This document shows, piece by piece, positions 1-6,379 of a stretch of 7,426 bases of DNA (position 1 is the stretch's first letter; each line of letters opens with the position of its first letter). This stretch comes from Fimenecus sp051881335 (GTDB lineage Bacteria; Bacillota; Clostridia; Oscillospirales; Acutalibacteraceae): contig JBJEPR010000027.1 of NCBI GenBank assembly GCA_051881335.1, forward strand, positions 1-7,426. The letters are read 5' to 3'. The notes under the pieces were generated by a model. That model searched no databases, was not told where the DNA came from, and saw only the letters and a program-made list of their open reading frames with translations. Made by a program: the position numbers and the translations under genes.

Positions 1-1169
1 AAGGCGTTTTGCGGATTCTCTGCCGTGAAGGTTTGCAACGGCAAATCCGATACCGTCTTCTGCAACGCTTCGGGTGCGGCGGCACGGGGATTTTCGGGTT
101 TTGTGAACACCGCGCTTTTGCAAAACGGCAAAACGGTGCGCAGATAGGCTTCGCAGTCCTTATCCGCCATCATACCCACAAGCGCAGTGATGTTTGCAGG
201 TGCAAATTGCCGAAGTACTGCCGCAAGTGCGGCGGCACATTCGGGATTATGCCCGCCGTCCAAAAGCATCGGCGGCGTGCTTTCGCGGTACTCCATTCGT
301 CCGCGCATCACGGTGTTTTGTATCCCGTTTTTGATGTTCTCCCCTGTCACGCGCGGCAGGCACTTCGCCGCTTCGATAACCCCGACGGCATTTTCCACCT
401 GATGGCGGCCGATAAGCGGCAAGCAATAGGTTTCGCCGCCGTAGGAAAACACGGTTTCAGAGATGGTTTCCGATACAATCTCGGCATTTTGGAACGGGGC
501 GACCGTAAAACGACAATGCACGCGTTCCGCTGTCTCCCGCAGTACGGCAAGCGCTTTCGAATCTTGCGCCGAGGTGGTCACGCAAACGCTGTTTTCTTTG
601 AGAATTCCTGCTTTTTCGGCGGCAATCTGTTCGACCGTATCACCCAAAATTTGGGTGTGGTCCAACGAAATCGAAGTGATTACGCACACCTCGGGCGCAG
701 GGATAATATTGGTCGAGTCATACCGACCGCCCAAGCCAACCTCCAGCACGGCATAGTCGCAGTTTTGCTCTTTGAAATACAAAAGCGCCGCGGCGGTAAT
801 CGCCTCAAACTCGGTCGGTACGATATTTTGCTGCTGTAACACTTCGATTGCCGTCTTGACGCGTTCGGTGACAGCGGCAAGGTGTTCTTCCGGTATGTTT
901 TGATTGTTAATTTGTATCCGCTCGCAAAACGAGAAAACATAGGGCGAAGTAAACAGGCCCGTTCTATATCCCGCATCTTTCAAAATTTCGCTGAGCATTG
1001 TGGAGGTGCTCCCCTTGCCGTTGGTACCCGCGATATGCACAAAGCGCAAATCGTTTTGTGGGTTGCCGAGCAGTTCCAAAAGCGCCGCAATGCGCGAAAG
1101 CCCGGGTTTTATGCCAAATGCCAACAGCGAATGAATATACGCCACCGCTTCACGGTAAGTCATAGACAT
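1..1169 (-). CDS. folC: Bifunctional folylpolyglutamate synthase/dihydrofolate synthase (partial, C-terminus beyond window)
   Basis: ATP-dependent Mur-ligase-family enzyme of the cytoplasm that adds glutamate to dihydropteroate and then to folates. Translating the minus strand from ATG 1169 gives 389 residues with no internal stop before the window edge. Family members are about 420-430 aa, so roughly 40 C-terminal residues are missing. Visible motifs are the P-loop HIAGTNGKGST (residues 45-55), TSPYV (74-78), EVGLGGRYDSTN (143-154), the SLDHT stretch (168-172), EKAGI with the lysine expected to be carbamylated (K186), and LDGGHNP (303-309) opening the C-terminal domain; the family usually has LDGAHNP. 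A GMMADKD motif follows. The first ATG is chosen because GAGGTG sits 5 nt upstream, inside the last codons of xth; a second in-frame ATG two codons later is possible. Only 2 nt separate it from the xth stop, so the genes are probably cotranscribed and translationally coupled. Confidence 0.95.
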   Translation of the reverse strand, partial: MSMTYREAVAYIHSLLAFGIKPGLSRIAALLELLGNPQNDLRFVHIAGTNGKGSTSTMLSEILKDAGYRTGLFTSPYVFSFCERIQINNQNIPEEHLAAVTERVKTAIEVLQQQNIVPTEFEAITAAALLYFKEQNCDYAVLEVGLGGRYDSTNIIPAPEVCVITSISLDHTQILGDTVEQIAAEKAGILKENSVCVTTSAQDSKALAVLRETAERVHCRFTVAPFQNAEIVSETISETVFSYGGETYCLPLIGRHQVENAVGVIEAAKCLPRVTGENIKNGIQNTVMRGRMEYRESTPPMLLDGGHNPECAAALAAVLRQFAPANITALVGMMADKDCEAYLRTVLPFCKSAVFTKPENPRAAAPEALQKTVSDLPLQTFTAENPQNA

Positions 1170-1171
1170 AC

Positions 1172-1929
1172 TTACACCTCGATAATCAATTCCACGGGGC
1201 AGTGGTCCGAGCCGAAAATCTCATTGTGAATGGAAGCGCTGACCAATTTGTCTTTTAACCGCGCAGACACGCAAAAATAGTCAATCCGCCAACCCGCGTT
1301 ATTGGCACGCGCGTTGAAACGGTAGCTCCACCAAGAATATGCCCCCGTCAGGTCCGGATAAAAATAACGGAAGGTATCGACAAAGCCGCTGTCTAAAAGT
1401 TCCGTGAATTTGCCGCGCTCTTCATCGGAAAAGCCCGCATTGCCGCGGTTGGTTTTCGGATTTTTCAAGTCAATTTCCTCGTGCGCAACATTTAAGTCCC
1501 CGCAGAAAATAACGGGCTTTCGGCTGTCCAAATCCAATAAATATTTGCGGAACTTGTCCTCCCAGCTCATTCGGTATTCAATCCGCTTTAAGCCGTCTTG
1601 CGCGTTGGGCGTGTAGCAGGTCACTACAAAATAGGTGTCATATTCGAGCGTAATCACACGCCCCTCGTTATCATAATAGGCATCGTTCATTCCGTAAGTC
1701 ACCGACAGCGGCTTTTCCTTTGCATAAATTGCTGTGCCCGAATACCCTTTTTTCTCGGCGTAATTCCAAAAAGAATAATACCCGTCAAATTCCAAATCCA
1801 ACTGTCCTGCTTGCAATTTGGTCTCCTGCAAGCAGAAAAAGTCTGCGTTAAGCGTCAAAACTCCGCCTCGAAATTTTTCCCGACGCACGCACGCAGCCCG
1901 TTGACATTCCACGAAATCAGTTTTTTCAT
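1172..1929 (-). pseudogene. xth: Exodeoxyribonuclease III (ExoA/XthA family), frameshifted as sequenced
   Basis: AP endonuclease and 3'-5' exonuclease of base excision repair, of the endonuclease/exonuclease/phosphatase fold. ATG 1929 with GGAGG 5 nt upstream opens MKKLISWNVNGLRACVGK, the canonical N-terminus, but the frame stops at TGA 1857-1855 after 24 codons. The rest of the protein continues in the -1 frame from TTG 1858-1856 as LTLNADFFCLQETK. Adding one base to the four-T run (AAAA at 1857-1860 on the plus strand) joins the halves into 252 aa, the normal length of the family. Active-site residues in restored numbering look intact: N8, E36 (LQET), Y106 (YTPN), D145 and N147 (GDLNVAH), D217 (WRIDYF), D242 and H243 (GSDHCP). 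An in-frame ATG at 1951 exists, but its first 31 codons are unlike the family and it has no ribosome site. The defect is either a recent mutation or a sequencing/assembly error; the intact remainder favours error or a very recent event. Confidence 0.93.
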
Positions 1930-1963
1930 ATCGTCCTCCGGAAATTGGCATAATGTTGTATTT

Positions 1964-1992
1964 ATTGTAACATCTTTCCGTTTATAAATCCA
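1964..1992 (-). promoter_or_regulatory. Candidate extended -10 promoter for xth-folC
   Basis: On the minus strand, TGTTACAAT (1972-1964) fits an extended -10 (TGn plus TACAAT). The hexamer 17 bp upstream, TGGATT (1992-1987), is a weak -35 matching three of six consensus bases. Transcription would start near 1957, leaving a leader of about 28 nt that includes the GGAGG of xth. Assignment is by motif only. Confidence 0.45.
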
Positions 1993-2001
1993 TAGATTTA
2001 T
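1984..2001. repeat. Perfect inverted repeat in the divergent promoter region
   Basis: ATAAATC (1984-1990) and GATTTAT (1995-2001) are perfect 7-bp arms around CATA. The repeat overlaps the candidate -35 of xth and ends 1 bp before the -35 (2003) of the divergent gene, a position where a regulator could act on both. It is AT-rich, so chance is a real alternative. Confidence 0.4.
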
Positions 2002-2002
2002 G

Positions 2003-2031
2003 TTGACTTTTGAAAAAAAGTACTGTAATAT
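2003..2031 (+). promoter_or_regulatory. Sigma-A type promoter for the membrane-anchored protein gene
   Basis: TTGACT (2003-2008), a 17-bp spacer and TAATAT (2026-2031) make a near-consensus vegetative promoter. It lies about 44 bp upstream of the chosen start at 2075. It also shows that the longer reading frame opening at ATG 2000 is not the real start, since that codon lies upstream of the -35. Confidence 0.75.
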
Positions 2032-2074
2032 GGAAACGATTGAACGACGGGCTGTCCTGCGACGGAGGGATGAA

Positions 2075-2986
2075 ATGCAAAACCAAGTAAATAACAAAAA
2101 GACAGAAATAGGGAAAGCAGAAAGCCTTTGGAAAGTATTTTCTGACACCTTTTTGCGTGCGGCATTCCTGCTATTATTTTTTCTGCTCGTGTATTCGACC
2201 GTGCACCTTTTGCGGTCGGAAAATGCGTTTGTCGGTGCGGACGGCAACCTGTATTCCTTTTTGCCGGTAACCCCCGCCCCGACCACCGACACCCTCTTGC
2301 CGGCGGAAATCCCGACAGCGGTGCAAACGGATGCGTTGGCACCCGTGGCAAGTGAACCAACCGTTAATCTGTTGCAAGCGCCCCAAACCAAAGGTGAAAT
2401 TGCCGCCTACTATACGGCGGCGCTCGCGCGTGCCAAGGCAACCGCCGCCTCGGTAACCTTAGTACAGAAAAAAGGCACAAATTATAACGGCGTGGTGGAA
2501 GCGGGCAACAACCCGTTTCTCGGCTCTGTGGCAAAGTCGCTGATGAATTCCTTTTTAAAAGAAGAAAATCCGAATACCGTTTATACCGCGCGTGCAGATA
2601 TATATGACAATTTCATTCCCCGCGGCACAGACTGTCATTTAGCAGAAAGTGATTTAGAGGAAGCATATTGCGAGGAAAACGGCGACTTCTATACGATTTT
2701 TGTGAAAGTCAAGCCCGACGAAAATCCCAAGGCGGGCTACGGCTCAGGTGCGGTCGGCTCGGTCATTACCAAGGCGGAAATTGAGTCGGCGGTCAACGGT
2801 AAGGTGAAATTGGAAAATGTCGTTTGCCGTTACGACGGGGCGTATTCCACAATCAAGGTAGAGAAATCGACGGGCAATCTGTTGGAAATTCAATCTTCAT
2901 TGCCAATGTATTTGTGCTTGACCGCAATGGGATTGGACTGCCGAATCGGCTTGCAGTTTGACGAATATTGGACGGTGCAATGGTAA
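2075..2986 (+). CDS. Hypothetical membrane-anchored extracytoplasmic protein
   Basis: I do not recognise a named family. The start at ATG 2075 is set by GGAGG (2064-2068) 6 nt upstream and by the promoter at 2003-2031, giving 303 aa. Residues 1-25 are polar with lysines (K8, K9, K14, K20). Residues 29-43 (AAFLLLFFLLVYSTV) form one hydrophobic segment preceded by R28, so an N-in, C-out signal anchor is likely; there is no lipobox and no obvious signal peptidase site. Residues about 64-104 are a Pro/Ala/Thr-rich linker. From about 106 (KGEIAAYYTAALARAKA) to the end is a probable folded domain rich in alternating beta-type sequence, ending in DEYWTVQW. From memory, similar modules beginning EI.AYY and ending in W occur in uncharacterised Clostridia surface proteins, but I cannot verify this. 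It is monocistronic, with its own promoter and a terminator at 3015-3045. Confidence 0.85.
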   Translation: MQNQVNNKKTEIGKAESLWKVFSDTFLRAAFLLLFFLLVYSTVHLLRSENAFVGADGNLYSFLPVTPAPTTDTLLPAEIPTAVQTDALAPVASEPTVNLLQAPQTKGEIAAYYTAALARAKATAASVTLVQKKGTNYNGVVEAGNNPFLGSVAKSLMNSFLKEENPNTVYTARADIYDNFIPRGTDCHLAESDLEEAYCEENGDFYTIFVKVKPDENPKAGYGSGAVGSVITKAEIESAVNGKVKLENVVCRYDGAYSTIKVEKSTGNLLEIQSSLPMYLCLTAMGLDCRIGLQFDEYWTVQW

Positions 2987-3014
2987 CTGTATCCAACGCG
3001 AATAAATTGCTTTT

Positions 3015-3045
3015 GAAAAGTGCCTGCGGGCGCTTTTCTTTTTTT
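3015..3045 (+). terminator. Rho-independent terminator after the membrane-anchored protein gene
   Basis: GAAAAGTGCC (3015-3024) pairs with GGCGCTTTTC (3029-3038) around a TGCG loop, giving 10 pairs with one G-T wobble. Seven T residues (3039-3045) follow directly. It lies 29 bp past the stop codon. Confidence 0.88.
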
Positions 3046-3072
3046 GCAAAATATGCTATACTACTTTATATT
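3044..3072 (+). promoter_or_regulatory. Promoter region of the HAD hydrolase-rnhA operon
   Basis: Two overlapping candidates exist. TGCTATACT (3054-3062) is an extended -10 whose start site near 3069 would leave a short leader keeping the ribosome site. TTGCAA (3044-3049), 17 bp, TATATT (3067-3072) has a better -35, but transcription would start about at the GAGGAG (3079-3084), so the first is preferred. The T tract of the preceding terminator abuts or overlaps this promoter. Confidence 0.6.
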
Positions 3073-3090
3073 CTGATTGAGGAGTACGCT

Positions 3091-3876
3091 ATGCAAAGCC
3101 CTGATTTTTCAAAAACCAAATATTTCATTATCGATATGGACGGTACATTTTACCTTGACGGCAATTTAATTGACGGCGCGTTGGATTTTTTGGCGCGTGT
3201 AAAGCATTTGGGCAAGGATTTTTTCTTTTTCACCAACAATTCCTCAAACAATGTGGAGGTTTGCCGACAGAAGCTCTCCAAAATGGGGTGCGATGTCCCG
3301 CCCGAAAAAATCATCATTTCCTCGCATGTAACGGCGGATTTTTTATTGCGTAACCGCAAAGGAAAAACCGTCTATTTGCTCGGCAACGAACGGTTGACTG
3401 CAGATTTCGTTGCGGCGGGTATTCCTTTGGTGCAGGAAAATCCCGACCTTGTGGTTTTGGGCTTTGATACCACACTCACCTATCAAAAACTTTGGGATGC
3501 GTGCCGTTACATTGCAAACGGCGCCGAATATATTGCAACGCACCCCGATTTCAACTGTCCGACAGCAGACGGATTTATGCCCGACACGGGTTCGATGATG
3601 GCGCTGATTAAGGCTTCGACAGGCAAAGACCCGTTGGTGATGGGTAAGCCGCACCGCTACACGGTAGAGTATCTCACCAACCGTCTCGGCTGTGCGCCCG
3701 ACGAGCTTTGCTTTATCGGTGACCGCTTGGAAACAGATATTTTAATCGGGCAAAAGCACAATATCCCCTCGGTGTTGGTGCTGACAGGCGTAACCGATCG
3801 CGCTGCTTACGAAAAAAGCGATATTCGCGCCACGCTGGTTTGTGACTCGCTGAAAGCCTTTTCGGAAGTTTTGTAA
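3091..3876 (+). CDS. HAD-IIA family hydrolase (NagD/4-nitrophenylphosphatase-like)
   Basis: Cytoplasmic haloacid-dehalogenase-superfamily phosphatase, Mg-dependent, with an aspartyl-phosphate intermediate. ATG 3091 with GAGGAG 6 nt upstream gives 261 aa, the usual size of subfamily IIA. The frame is open back to 2968, but that extension crosses the preceding stop, terminator and promoter. All HAD motifs are present: motif I DMDGT (15-19, nucleophile D15 and acid/base D17), motif II TNNSS (48-52), the lysine of MGKPH (K186), and motif IV GDRLETD (D211, D216). The IIA cap lies between motifs II and III and contains THPDFNCPTADGF (150-162). The substrate cannot be read from sequence; relatives act on nucleotide or sugar phosphates, or on damaged glycolytic metabolites such as 2-phosphoglycolate. 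rnhA starts 9 bp after its stop, suggesting one operon. Confidence 0.94.
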   Translation: MQSPDFSKTKYFIIDMDGTFYLDGNLIDGALDFLARVKHLGKDFFFFTNNSSNNVEVCRQKLSKMGCDVPPEKIIISSHVTADFLLRNRKGKTVYLLGNERLTADFVAAGIPLVQENPDLVVLGFDTTLTYQKLWDACRYIANGAEYIATHPDFNCPTADGFMPDTGSMMALIKASTGKDPLVMGKPHRYTVEYLTNRLGCAPDELCFIGDRLETDILIGQKHNIPSVLVLTGVTDRAAYEKSDIRATLVCDSLKAFSEVL

Positions 3877-3885
3877 GGAGAAATT

Positions 3886-4329
3886 ATGACTGAGGTTGAA
3901 TTGTTTACAGACGGCGCGTGCTCGGGCAATCCGGGTCCCGGCGGCTGGGGCGCGATTTTGCGTTGCCACGGCAAAGAAAAAGAGCTGTCGGGCGGTGATA
4001 GGAACACCACCAACAACAAAATGGAACTGACAGCGGTGATTGAAGGATTAAAAGCGCTTAAATTCCCGTGCAAGGTGACGCTTTACACCGACTCGAAATA
4101 TGTTGCGGATGGGCTTTCTCTCGGTTGGGCGGAAAGTTGGAAAGCGCGCGGTTGGAAAAAGAAAGATGGCAAGCCCGCGCTCAATCCCGAGCTTTGGGAC
4201 GAGCTGTTAACGCTGTATCACACCCACGAGGTGAAAATCATATGGCTCAAAGGGCACGCGGGGCACCCCGAAAACGAGCGTTGTGACGCTCTGGCCGTGG
4301 CACAGTCGAAAAAATACACAAAAAATTAA
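3886..4329 (+). CDS. rnhA: Ribonuclease HI
   Basis: Endonuclease that cleaves the RNA strand of RNA:DNA hybrids (R-loops, Okazaki primers) using two metal ions. The protein is 147 aa, close to the 155 aa of the E. coli enzyme. The four catalytic acids and the histidine are in the expected places: D9 (FTDGACSGNPGPGGW), E47 (NNKMEL), D69 (LYTDSKYV), H124 (LKGHAGHPENE) and D134 (CDALA). A basic stretch around 86-96 (KARGWKKKDGK) matches the basic protrusion of bacterial type 1 enzymes that grips hybrid DNA. ATG 3886 follows GGAG by 5 nt, and this ribosome site directly abuts the stop of the hydrolase gene, so translation is probably coupled. I see no convincing terminator after the stop; a GC-rich inverted repeat near 4347-4375 lacks a T run. 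Confidence 0.97.
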   Translation: MTEVELFTDGACSGNPGPGGWGAILRCHGKEKELSGGDRNTTNNKMELTAVIEGLKALKFPCKVTLYTDSKYVADGLSLGWAESWKARGWKKKDGKPALNPELWDELLTLYHTHEVKIIWLKGHAGHPENERCDALAVAQSKKYTKN

Positions 4330-4363
4330 GTGGAATTTGTACTGCCGCGCGCACGGTTTTGGC

Positions 4364-4392
4364 TTGAAAGCGCGCAAAGAGTATGATAGTAT
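4364..4392 (+). promoter_or_regulatory. Extended -10 promoter of the GPH transporter gene
   Basis: TTGAAA (4364-4369), 17 bp, then TAGTAT (4387-4392) preceded by TG at 4384-4385 makes a good extended -10 promoter. Transcription would begin near 4399, leaving about 45 nt before the TTG start at 4446. Confidence 0.6.
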
Positions 4393-4393
4393 A

Positions 4394-4426
4394 TAACATA
4401 TATTCTAAAATGTATCATTTATGTTA
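4394..4426. repeat. Operator-like inverted repeat just downstream of the transporter promoter
   Basis: TAACATA (4394-4400) and TATGTTA (4420-4426) are perfect 7-bp arms separated by 19 bp. They cover the predicted transcription start and leader, a place where a repressor would block initiation. The region is AT-rich, so the match could be chance; no known operator is recognised. Confidence 0.35.
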
Positions 4427-4445
4427 AAAATTGGGAAGTGATGTT

Positions 4446-5999
4446 TTGGCTGAAACGACGACTGTTACCGCAACCGAAACTGCGGAAGCCGAAGTGGCAC
4501 AAGTAGAAAAAAAGGTTTCTGCGCAAAACCGGCGGTATTTGCGTCCGCGTGAAATGTTTGCCTATTTGCTGACGGCATTCGGGCAAAAGAATTTGAATGA
4601 GTTTGTCAACGGCAACCGTCAGTTCTTTATGATTAGCTTTCTCGGCATTTCGGGTAAGGCATACGGCGTGATTATGTTTTTGGAAATGCTGTATGACGCG
4701 CTGGACGACTCTATTTCGGGCGTCATTATTGACCGCACGCGTACACGCTGGGGCAAATTGCGACCGTATTTGGCGATTGCAACGCCGGTTTGGTCTATTG
4801 CCATTATTATGCTGTTCACCACGCCCTCGTTCCTTGCAACCACCACAGCAAAAATCGTTTGGGCGGTCATTGCCATTTTCGCGCACAATCTCGGTATGAG
4901 TTATTGCGGCGTTTGGCAGATTTTACCGTTTGATATTACGCCGAATGTAAACGAGCGTAACAATTTGCTTGCCGCACAAAAGTTTATGGAACTGTTCGGC
5001 GTAATGTTGCCTGCACTGTTGCCGGTTTTCGTCGATTTACTGCCGCGGGCGACAGACAATTCCGTCGGTATGCAGGATGTGTATTCCGGCTATGCGGTGA
5101 TTATGGTTATCATTTCCGCCGCAACTGCTTTTTACGGCTTTTATGTTATGCGTGAGCGCGTTCCGCTGGCTTCCCGTGAGCAAATGAAAGAGGTCAGCAT
5201 TATTGAGTCCTTTAAAATTGCATTTAAAAACCGTCCGATGTTGGTGCTCCAGTTAAACTACTTCTTTAACGGCTTCAAGGGCATCGGCGCTTCCAACGAA
5301 AAGTTCTTCTGGTTACATAATGCCGGTGCGCTTTCCTATTCCTCGATTGCCGGTTTGTTTACCGGTATTCCGAACTTCATTATCACCCCGCTTGTGCCCA
5401 AAATGATTCGCAAATTCGGGGCGAGAAACTTAGGAATTTTCGCGGGGCTGTTCGGCGGCGCGGCATATACACTGATGTGGATTATCGGCTATAAGCCGTT
5501 CGGCGAATGGGATTCCGGTGGCAATATTGTTGCCAACCTTGTCTATATGACCGTTATGCTTACCATTTGCGGCTTGCCGAACTCCGTTATCAATGTGGTC
5601 GGTACAATTTTGCAGGGCGATGTGTATGACTACGGCGAGTGGAAATACGGTGTGCGCAACGAAGCGTTGATTGCCACTGTTTCGGGGTACTTCCAAAAAG
5701 CGGCAAACGCCATTAACGGGCTGTTGTCCGGTGTTGTGATTTCGCTTATCGGCTACACGGCGCACAAAGATGTGTTCGGCAATGTAGTGCGCGAAACCGA
5801 CAGCAGTATTTTACGCGGATTTTGGTTTATTTTCTGCGTAATGCCCGCTTTGGCGCGTACGCTGTACGGCGTCTCGTTGATTTTCTTCAATGTCCACGGC
5901 AAGTTTAAAGAGCAGATCCTCAAAGACTTAGAGGAACGCCGTTTGGAAGCCGTACAAAAAGTCAGTGCCGAAAACGCGCCGACAAACACGCAAGAATAA
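4446..5999 (+). CDS. GPH-family (glycoside-pentoside-hexuronide:cation) symporter, MFS superfamily
   Basis: Inner-membrane secondary transporter that probably imports a sugar, glycoside or related anion with Na+ or H+. The preferred start is TTG 4446 with GGGAAG (4433-4438) 7 nt upstream, giving 517 aa. A TTG at 4431 is in frame but has no ribosome site. Residues 1-35 are a polar, Thr/Glu-rich cytoplasmic leader; about twelve hydrophobic segments follow from residue 37 on. The family signature lies after the second segment: DALDD (84-88) followed by IIDRTRTRWGKLRPY (94-108), matching the MFS_2/MelB-type pattern with conserved acidic residues and the DRTRTRWG loop. EWKYGVRNEALIA in the C-terminal half matches the second conserved GPH loop. 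The tail after the last helix is charged and helical (LKDLEERRLEAVQK). The substrate cannot be inferred, because no glycosidase, kinase or regulator is adjacent. It has its own promoter and a strong terminator at 6023-6049. Confidence 0.92.
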   Translation: MAETTTVTATETAEAEVAQVEKKVSAQNRRYLRPREMFAYLLTAFGQKNLNEFVNGNRQFFMISFLGISGKAYGVIMFLEMLYDALDDSISGVIIDRTRTRWGKLRPYLAIATPVWSIAIIMLFTTPSFLATTTAKIVWAVIAIFAHNLGMSYCGVWQILPFDITPNVNERNNLLAAQKFMELFGVMLPALLPVFVDLLPRATDNSVGMQDVYSGYAVIMVIISAATAFYGFYVMRERVPLASREQMKEVSIIESFKIAFKNRPMLVLQLNYFFNGFKGIGASNEKFFWLHNAGALSYSSIAGLFTGIPNFIITPLVPKMIRKFGARNLGIFAGLFGGAAYTLMWIIGYKPFGEWDSGGNIVANLVYMTVMLTICGLPNSVINVVGTILQGDVYDYGEWKYGVRNEALIATVSGYFQKAANAINGLLSGVVISLIGYTAHKDVFGNVVRETDSSILRGFWFIFCVMPALARTLYGVSLIFFNVHGKFKEQILKDLEERRLEAVQKVSAENAPTNTQE

Positions 6000-6022
6000 T
6001 TCGGTAACGAAGTATAAACAGT

Positions 6023-6049
6023 ATCCCCCTCAAAAGAGGGGGATTTTTT
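6023..6049 (+). terminator. Rho-independent terminator of the transporter gene
   Basis: ATCCCCCTC (6023-6031) pairs perfectly with GAGGGGGAT (6036-6044) around AAAA, followed by Ts to 6049. It lies 23 bp past the stop. On the opposite strand no T run follows, so it is not obviously bidirectional. Confidence 0.95.
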
Positions 6050-6093
6050 ATTGGAGTTGCGGGATTTGAGGTTTTTATTTTGTTTGGAAGGAC

Positions 6094-6362
6094 AAATTAG
6101 GATTTGTAGGGGTAATTTGTCATCCTGAGCGAAGCGAAGGATCGCCAATAGCAAAAAGTAAACCTTGCACGCAACGAGATTCTTCGCCTAACGGCTCAGA
6201 ATGACAATGCGTAGGGAACGGTCTTGACCGTTCCGCAAAATTATATCGAAATCCACGGGCGGGCGTGGATTTTCTCCGAAAACGGGCACCCTTTTGTCCG
6301 CATTCGCGGATATTTCCCCTGTCAGGGGAATAACCCGCCACTACGCGTACAAATCCCAATTT
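6094..6362. repeat. Composite hairpin-rich noncoding repeat bounded by 15-bp imperfect inverted repeats
   Basis: This stretch fills the convergent intergenic region between the transporter and recO and has no credible gene. AAATTAGGATTTGTA (6094-6108) is the reverse complement, with one mismatch, of 6348-6362. Inside are GCGTAG (6209-6214) facing CTACGC (6341-6346), and hairpins at 6215-6234 (GGAACGGTC/GACCGTTCC, TT loop), 6249-6272 (AAATCCACG/CGTGGATTT), 6297-6310 (TCCGC/GCGGA) and 6314-6330 (TTCCCCT/AGGGGAA). The motif GTAGGG occurs twice in direct orientation (6107-6112 and 6211-6216). A 7-bp direct repeat TTTGGAA flanks the unit (6083-6089, 6362-6368). The layout resembles a non-autonomous MITE-like or dispersed palindromic element; no transposase is present. 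From memory, GTAGGG-type hairpin repeats are common between genes of gut Clostridia. Confidence 0.65.
6117..6207. repeat. TTGTCATYCTGAGC-type inverted-repeat element (91 bp)
   Basis: The left end TTGTCATCCTGAGC (6117-6130), continuing to GAAGGATC, is mirrored by GATTCTTCG...GCTCAGAATGACAA, which ends at 6207. The arms differ at a few bases, for example CATCC against CATTC, and by a short insertion in the right arm. The TGTCATTCTGAGCG...GAAGAATC motif is one I recall as a dispersed intergenic repeat in many gut and oral bacterial genomes. Here it sits inside the larger composite repeat. Confidence 0.75.
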
Positions 6363-6379
6363 TTGGAAAGGGTTGCATT

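Noticed and set aside
9..839. Long plus-strand reading frame of 276 codons
   Set aside because: It is antisense to folC, whose motifs are clear on the other strand; the translation is Arg/Gly/His-rich with no recognisable domain.
1852..1866. Programmed -1 ribosomal frameshifting in xth
   Set aside because: Slipping GAG TTT back by one base gives GGA GTT, which breaks the codon pairing; no X XXY YYZ heptamer is present, and the family is not known to use recoding.
2000..2074. Upstream start (ATG 2000) for the membrane protein
   Set aside because: That codon lies before the -35 of a near-consensus promoter and has no ribosome site; ATG 2075 has GGAGG at good spacing.
1855..2391. Minus-strand frame that would add about 150 residues before the xth N-terminus
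   Set aside because: It runs antisense through the membrane protein gene and its promoter, and the xth start at 1929 has its own GGAGG and the family N-terminus.
2968..3090. N-terminal extension of the HAD hydrolase to ATG 2968
   Set aside because: The extension overlaps the previous gene's end, the terminator and the promoter, and is unlike the family; ATG 3091 has GAGGAG.
4347..4375. GC-rich inverted repeat (GCGCGC at 4347-4352 and 4370-4375) as an rnhA terminator
   Set aside because: It has a long loop, short self-complementary arms and no T run downstream; it overlaps the transporter's -35.
4421..4441. Six-codon upstream frame (MLKIGK) as a leader peptide for the transporter
   Set aside because: It has no ribosome binding site and no attenuator structure; so short a frame is easily chance.
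6094..6362. CRISPR array or tandem repeat in the intergenic region
   Set aside because: The repeats are inverted hairpins of differing sequence, not regularly spaced direct repeats, and no cas genes are near.
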